Assembly (NCBI RefSeq): GCF_003206045.1
Contig: NZ_PZJM01000001.1
Location: forward strand, 186,807-250,806
Direction: 5' to 3'
From: Salinicola lusitanus
GTDB taxonomy: Bacteria; Pseudomonadota; Gammaproteobacteria; Pseudomonadales; Halomonadaceae
DNA length: 64,000 nt
Positions 60,072 through 64,000 of this stretch are shown piece by piece. The position numbers were made by a program, and so were the translations under genes. The notes under the pieces are model-generated. The model saw only the letters and a list, made by a program, of their open reading frames with translations, ran no database searches and was not told the origin of the DNA. The number at the start of each line of letters is the position of its first letter. Positions within the stretch are counted from its first letter, which is position 1.

Positions 60072-60629
60072 ATGAGTGAGCAAGACAACGTCATTCGACG
60101 CCTGGTGGCGGGTGCCGATCGAGCGCTGTGGACGCTCGGCGGGGCCTGCCTGTGGCTCTGCAATCTGTGCCTTCTTGCGATGCTCGCACTGACGGCGGCC
60201 ACTTTTCTGCTGCGTCCTTTCGATGTCTCGGTGTGGTGGTTCTGGCCGTGGACCATGGTGCTGTTCATCTGGCTGAGCTTCTTCGGCTTCTTCGCCATCT
60301 ACGTCCGCCTCAAGGACGTGCGTATCGACTTCCTGGTCAAACGCCTTGGCCAAGCCGGCGATATCGTCAGTCGCTTGCTCTCCGATGCGGTCGGCTTGGG
60401 CGTCAGCGTGATTCTGGTGCAACAGGCCCCTACGGTGATGGCTTCCGCCGCCGGGTTCGTCGAGGGCGTGCTGCTGCCCTGGGGTGACGAGCTTCCGCGG
60501 CAGGCGCTGTTCGTGCCGCTCTTCATCTCCAGCGCGCTGGTGGCCCTGACCGCACTCGTCGATATCGCCAAGTGCTGCGTCGGCCTCCCCGAGAATACCG
60601 CGCCACTCCATCCGGAGGTGGCACCATGA
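60072..60629 (+). CDS. TRAP transporter small membrane subunit DctQ
   Basis: A 185-residue membrane protein with four predicted helices. The family pattern is in WTMVLFIWLSFFGFFAIYVR and LKDVRIDFLVKRLG. It bridges the periplasmic binding protein and the large DctM channel. It lies seven bases after dctP, and its stop overlaps the dctM start (ATGA). Confidence 0.92.
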   Translation: MSEQDNVIRRLVAGADRALWTLGGACLWLCNLCLLAMLALTAATFLLRPFDVSVWWFWPWTMVLFIWLSFFGFFAIYVRLKDVRIDFLVKRLGQAGDIVSRLLSDAVGLGVSVILVQQAPTVMASAAGFVEGVLLPWGDELPRQALFVPLFISSALVALTALVDIAKCCVGLPENTAPLHPEVAP

Positions 60630-61909
60630 TCTACGTTCTGTTTGGCGTCTTCCTGATGCTGATCCTGCTGCGGGTACCGATTTCGATCGCCATCGGCGGC
60701 GCGGTGACCCTCGCCTTTCTCACCTCGGATTTCTCGACGGCCCTGCAGATCATTCCGCAGCAGATGCTGGAGGGGGTCAACAAGGCCTCGCTGACGGCCG
60801 TGCCGTTCTTCATCATGGCCGGCAACCTGATGAACGTCACCGGTGTCACCGACCGCATCTTCGCCTTCGCCAATGCGCTGGTGGGTCACTTCCGTGCCGG
60901 GCTGGCGCAGGTCAACGTCCTCTCCTCGATGATCTTCGCCGGCATCTCCGGCGCTGCGGTCGCGGATTGCGCCGGCCTGGGAGCGATCGAGATCAAGGCG
61001 ATGCGCGAGCGAGGCTATCGCGCGGACTTCTCCGCCGCCATCACCGTGGCCTCCTCGGTGATCGGGCCGTTGATCCCGCCTTCCATCGGGCTGGTGATCT
61101 ACGCCTTCCTGGCCCAGGTCTCCATTGAACGCATGTTCCTGGCAGGACTGGTCCCGGGGCTGCTGGTGGGCTTGTCGCTGATGCTCTATCTGCGGCTGCG
61201 CGCGACTCGCGAAACGTTCCCCATGCAACCACGCGCCTCGCGACGGGAGATCGCGGTGACTGGCAGGCACGGCTTCCTGGCCCTGCTGGCGCCAGCGATC
61301 ATTCTCGGCTCGATCATGACCGGTTTCGTCACCGCGACCGAAGCGGGCGTGCTGGCATGTCTCTACTGTATCGGACTGGGGCTATGGTATCGCGAGCTGA
61401 CCTGGCGAAAGTTCCGTGAGGCGCTCACCGACACCACTTCGATGACGGCAGTGATCATGATCATCATCGCCTTTTCCATTGCCATGGGCTGGGTGCTGGC
61501 GATCGAGCAGGCGCCTCAACACATCGCCAACCAGATGTTCGCCCTGACCGACAACCGCTACGTGTTCCTGATGCTATTGCTGGTCTTCATCGTCGTGGTC
61601 GGCTGCGTGGTCGAAGGTGTGCCGGCCAAGCTGATCCTGGTGCCGACGCTGCTGCCGGTGATCGACGCCTACGGTATCGACCGCGTGCACTTCGGCATCA
61701 TCATCCAGCTCGGCCTGCTGCTCGGCATCGCCACGCCGCCGATGGGGATCGGACTCTACATCGTCTCGAAGGTCGGTCGCGTCCGCTTCGAAGACGTCAC
61801 GCTGGCCGTCCTTCCCATGCTGGTTCCGCTGTTCCTGGTGCTGCTGTTGATCACCTTCGTTCCCGGCGTGGCGACCCTTCTGCCTGACCTGCTGCTGGGG
61901 CCTTCGTGA
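60626..61909 (+). CDS. TRAP transporter large membrane subunit DctM
   Basis: A 427-residue membrane protein with about twelve helices. Typical DctM stretches are KASLTAVPFFIMAGNLMNVT, SSVIGPLIPPSIGLVIYAFL and FGIIIQLGLLLGIATPPMGI. It moves the substrate with sodium ions. The start at 60626 has GGAGGTGGCACC upstream and overlaps the dctQ stop; the frame opens 18 codons earlier inside dctQ. Confidence 0.95.
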   Translation: MIYVLFGVFLMLILLRVPISIAIGGAVTLAFLTSDFSTALQIIPQQMLEGVNKASLTAVPFFIMAGNLMNVTGVTDRIFAFANALVGHFRAGLAQVNVLSSMIFAGISGAAVADCAGLGAIEIKAMRERGYRADFSAAITVASSVIGPLIPPSIGLVIYAFLAQVSIERMFLAGLVPGLLVGLSLMLYLRLRATRETFPMQPRASRREIAVTGRHGFLALLAPAIILGSIMTGFVTATEAGVLACLYCIGLGLWYRELTWRKFREALTDTTSMTAVIMIIIAFSIAMGWVLAIEQAPQHIANQMFALTDNRYVFLMLLLVFIVVVGCVVEGVPAKLILVPTLLPVIDAYGIDRVHFGIIIQLGLLLGIATPPMGIGLYIVSKVGRVRFEDVTLAVLPMLVPLFLVLLLITFVPGVATLLPDLLLGPS

Positions 61910-62012
61910 ACCGTCCCGACGCGAAGGTCATCGACACACAATCGACCGCCATGATCGGACACTGACAGCGGTCGGTCTCGACTCGTCGCCTATCCCCAAA
62001 CACAAGAGAGCC

Positions 62013-62693
62013 ATGATGACGCAACTGACCTACAAGATTAATCCCATGCCGGAGCCGATCGCCGCCGACAAGCTGGAGCGTCTCGCCAAGCTCGAGACCG
62101 CAACCCTGGGCCACTTCTATCACTTCGGCTTCGCCAGCCCGGCGATCTCGCCGGTACTGCCGAGCAAGACCGTCGTCGGCACCGTCTGCACGCTGGCGAT
62201 CCCGGGGCTCGACAGCACCCTCCTGCATCACTGCCTGGCTCAGATGGGCCCGGGGTATTTTCTCGCCGTGGACCGTCTCGGCGACCGCAAGTACGCCTGC
62301 TGGGGCGGCGGCGTAACCCGTATGGCGGCGTCGATGCAGATCGCCGGCGGCTGCGTCGACGGCCCTCATACCGACACCGCCGAGATTCGCGAGCAGGACT
62401 TTCCGATGTGGTCCCGCGGTGCCTCGCCGGTCACCACGCGGCTCTACAATACCGGTGGCGGCTTCAATATTCCGGTCGCGATCGGGGGAGCCGCCGTACT
62501 GCCAGGCTATGCGGTACTCGCCGACGAGTGCGGGGTACTGTTCATCGCCCCCGAGGATCTGGACGCCGTGCTCGACGCGGGCGAGACCAAGACCGCCACC
62601 GGCCTCAAGAACGAAGCCCGTGTCAGCGCGGGAGAGCGCCTGGGTGATCTGTCCGGCGCTTCCCGTATGATCGAAGAAAAACTGGCAACCTGA
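62013..62693 (+). CDS. RraA-like (RraA/HMG aldolase) family protein
   Basis: A 226-residue protein of the RraA family, whose members include the RNase E inhibitor RraA and 4-hydroxy-4-methyl-2-oxoglutarate aldolases. Visible parts are LAIPGLDSTLLHHCLAQMGP, GYFLAVDRLGDRKYACWGGG and VAIGGAAVLPGYAVLADECG. In HMG aldolases a Gly-x2-x-D metal site lies near this last region, which here reads GYAVLADECGVL. In a catabolic operon an aldolase or decarboxylase role is more likely than RNase control. It lies seven bases before the GGT gene. Confidence 0.82.
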   Translation: MMTQLTYKINPMPEPIAADKLERLAKLETATLGHFYHFGFASPAISPVLPSKTVVGTVCTLAIPGLDSTLLHHCLAQMGPGYFLAVDRLGDRKYACWGGGVTRMAASMQIAGGCVDGPHTDTAEIREQDFPMWSRGASPVTTRLYNTGGGFNIPVAIGGAAVLPGYAVLADECGVLFIAPEDLDAVLDAGETKTATGLKNEARVSAGERLGDLSGASRMIEEKLAT

Positions 62694-62700
62694 GGCAGCC

Positions 62701-64000
62701 ATGGCCACCAACACGCTTCATGCCGATATCGACAACTGGACCCTGGCCACGCCAGCCGCGCGCTCCCCGAACGGCGTGGTCGCTTCCCAGCACCGTTTGG
62801 CAGCGCAGGCGGGCGCCGCCCAGCTCGATGCCGGCGGCAACGCCATCGATGCCATCGTCGCCACCGCCTATGCACTCAATGCCGTCGAACCGTGGATGAG
62901 CGGGCTCGGCGGCTCGGGCTTCATGGTGATCTGGCTGGCGCGGGAGCAGCGCGCGGTGGCCCTCGATTTTCAGGGCACCCTGGCCGGCGATACCCGCCTC
63001 GAAGACTATCCGGTCGATCCCGGCCTGCCGGCGACCCCCATGGGCTTCCCCGGCGTGGTCGATAACGCCAATATCGAAGGCTATCGCTCGATCACCGTAC
63101 CCGGCGCCGTGGCCGGGCTCGAACATGCGTTGCGCCGTTTCGGCACGAAGCCGCGTGCCGAGGTGATGGCACCGGCGATCGCGCTGGCCGACCGCGGCCT
63201 ACATGTCGACTGGTTCACCAGCCTGCAGATCGGTGTCTGTGCCAGGACGCTGGCCCGCGACCCGATATCGGCCTCGATCTATCTGCCTGGCGGTCATCCG
63301 GCCACGCCCGAGAGCCGGCTACGCATTCCACAGCTCGCCGGGACGCTGCGCGAGATCGCCGAGGCGGGCGCCGAGAGCTTCTATCGCGGTGCCCTGGCCG
63401 AGCGCATCGTCGCCGACCTTCAGGCCGGCGGCTCGCGTATCTCGCGGGAGGATCTCGCTGCCTACGAGGTGTTCGAGTATGCCGCTATGGCCGCCGAGCA
63501 TCGCGGCTATACACTCTACACTCCGGGCGAGGTCTCCGGCGGCCTGCGCCAGCGCGAGATGCTGGCGCACGCGCTCGACGCCATGCCTGCGCCGCCGGAA
63601 AACCCGACACCTGAGACCTGGCTCGTCTATGCCGAGGCGCTCGAGGCGTGTTGGAAGCAGCACAAGATTCGCAACGGCGTGCTGAACGCGGCCGACGGCG
63701 AGAATGGCGCCTGTACCTCGTCGATGTCGTCAGTGGATGCCGAGGGCAATATGGTGGCGCTCACCTACACGCTCCTCAATCGCTTCGGTTCCGGCGTCAC
63801 CCTGCCGGCGACCGGGATGCTGATGAACGACAGCGTCAGCTATTTCGATCCGCGCCCCGGTTACCCCACCACCATGGCGGGCGGCAAACGCATCAACGCC
63901 TCGAACATGTGCCCGACCGTCGCGGTGAGGGGCGGCGAGGCACGCTTCTCGGTGGGCGCCTCTGGCGGCAACCTGATCATGCCGGCGGTGACCCAGGTCG
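62701..64000 (+). CDS. Gamma-glutamyltransferase family protein (3' end outside window)
   Basis: At least 433 codons, open to the right edge. The frame starts at an ATG seven bases after the RraA-like stop. The catalytic threonine is residue 339 (63715-63717) in ENGACTSSMSSVDAEGNMVA, aligning with the Thr-Thr-His-Tyr-Ser of E. coli GGT, where autocleavage makes the two subunits. LNRFGSGVTLPATGMLMND after it is also family-typical. No signal peptide is seen, so a cytoplasmic acylase or amidohydrolase role (as in GGT-like enzymes) is more likely than periplasmic glutathione breakdown. Position suggests it cleaves the TRAP-imported compound. Confidence 0.88.
   Translation, partial: MATNTLHADIDNWTLATPAARSPNGVVASQHRLAAQAGAAQLDAGGNAIDAIVATAYALNAVEPWMSGLGGSGFMVIWLAREQRAVALDFQGTLAGDTRLEDYPVDPGLPATPMGFPGVVDNANIEGYRSITVPGAVAGLEHALRRFGTKPRAEVMAPAIALADRGLHVDWFTSLQIGVCARTLARDPISASIYLPGGHPATPESRLRIPQLAGTLREIAEAGAESFYRGALAERIVADLQAGGSRISREDLAAYEVFEYAAMAAEHRGYTLYTPGEVSGGLRQREMLAHALDAMPAPPENPTPETWLVYAEALEACWKQHKIRNGVLNAADGENGACTSSMSSVDAEGNMVALTYTLLNRFGSGVTLPATGMLMNDSVSYFDPRPGYPTTMAGGKRINASNMCPTVAVRGGEARFSVGASGGNLIMPAVTQV

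Overview
This window is about 64 kb of GC-rich chromosomal DNA from a gammaproteobacterium. The gene content (class Ib nrdHIEF, a short-type 6-phosphogluconate dehydrogenase, many TRAP/ABC uptake cassettes, arfA, an mntP gene with a manganese riboswitch, YebE-like and DUF2501 proteins) is what I would expect of a Halomonadaceae-type, moderately halophilic environmental bacterium. That assignment is an inference from gene content, not from a marker gene. I saw no rRNA, tRNA, CRISPR, transposase or prophage.

Layout. 1-3.4 kb: two subunits of a molybdenum hydroxylase (one cut by the window edge), a degenerate SDR facing an MmyB-type regulator, and the decayed remains of a NitT/TauT-type ABC transporter. 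3.4-11.8 kb: a class II aldolase gene, then a long minus-strand operon of flavin monooxygenase, RidA, DUF1028 protein, PhyH dioxygenase, complete polar-amino-acid ABC transporter and LysR regulator. It looks like uptake and oxidation of an unidentified nitrogenous compound. 12-21 kb: small regulator/exporter pairs (MocR with azoreductase, GNAT and AhpD-like genes; XRE-cupin with an RhtA-like exporter; AraC with LysE), a stand-alone cyclodeaminase-like protein, arfA with a hairpin across its stop codon, and mntP behind a yybP-ykoY riboswitch.

21.5-42.4 kb: a complete-looking type III secretion locus with the order small secreted candidate, sctD, sctX-like, sctY, sctV, secretin, lipoprotein, (TPR lipoprotein, opposite strand), secretin N-domain protein, small protein, sctI-like, sctJ, sctK, sctL, sctN, sctO, sctQ, sctR, sctS, sctT, a 1183-residue repeat protein, sctU. 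The split secretin and the gene order are those of rhizobial (Rhc-type) systems. The outer-membrane part (CpaC-like secretin, CpaD-like lipoprotein, TadD-like TPR lipoprotein) resembles a Tad pilus outer-membrane module. Further oddities are an SctU without the NPTH self-cleavage motif, no recognisable SctP or SctW, a four-repeat translocator candidate between sctT and sctU, and an SctQ with a cysteine heptad repeat just before a probable internal start.

42.4-64 kb: TetR/MFS pair with candidate operators, a DUF533 protein, a chemoreceptor without ligand domain, a Nudix hydrolase, a Spy-like periplasmic protein with an internal duplication, nrdHIEF under two NrdR boxes, a gnd-type dehydrogenase, a UbiH-family monooxygenase, small conserved proteins, LysR/TDT transporter pair, a serine hydrolase, and a TRAP transporter-RraA-gamma-glutamyltransferase operon that runs off the right edge.
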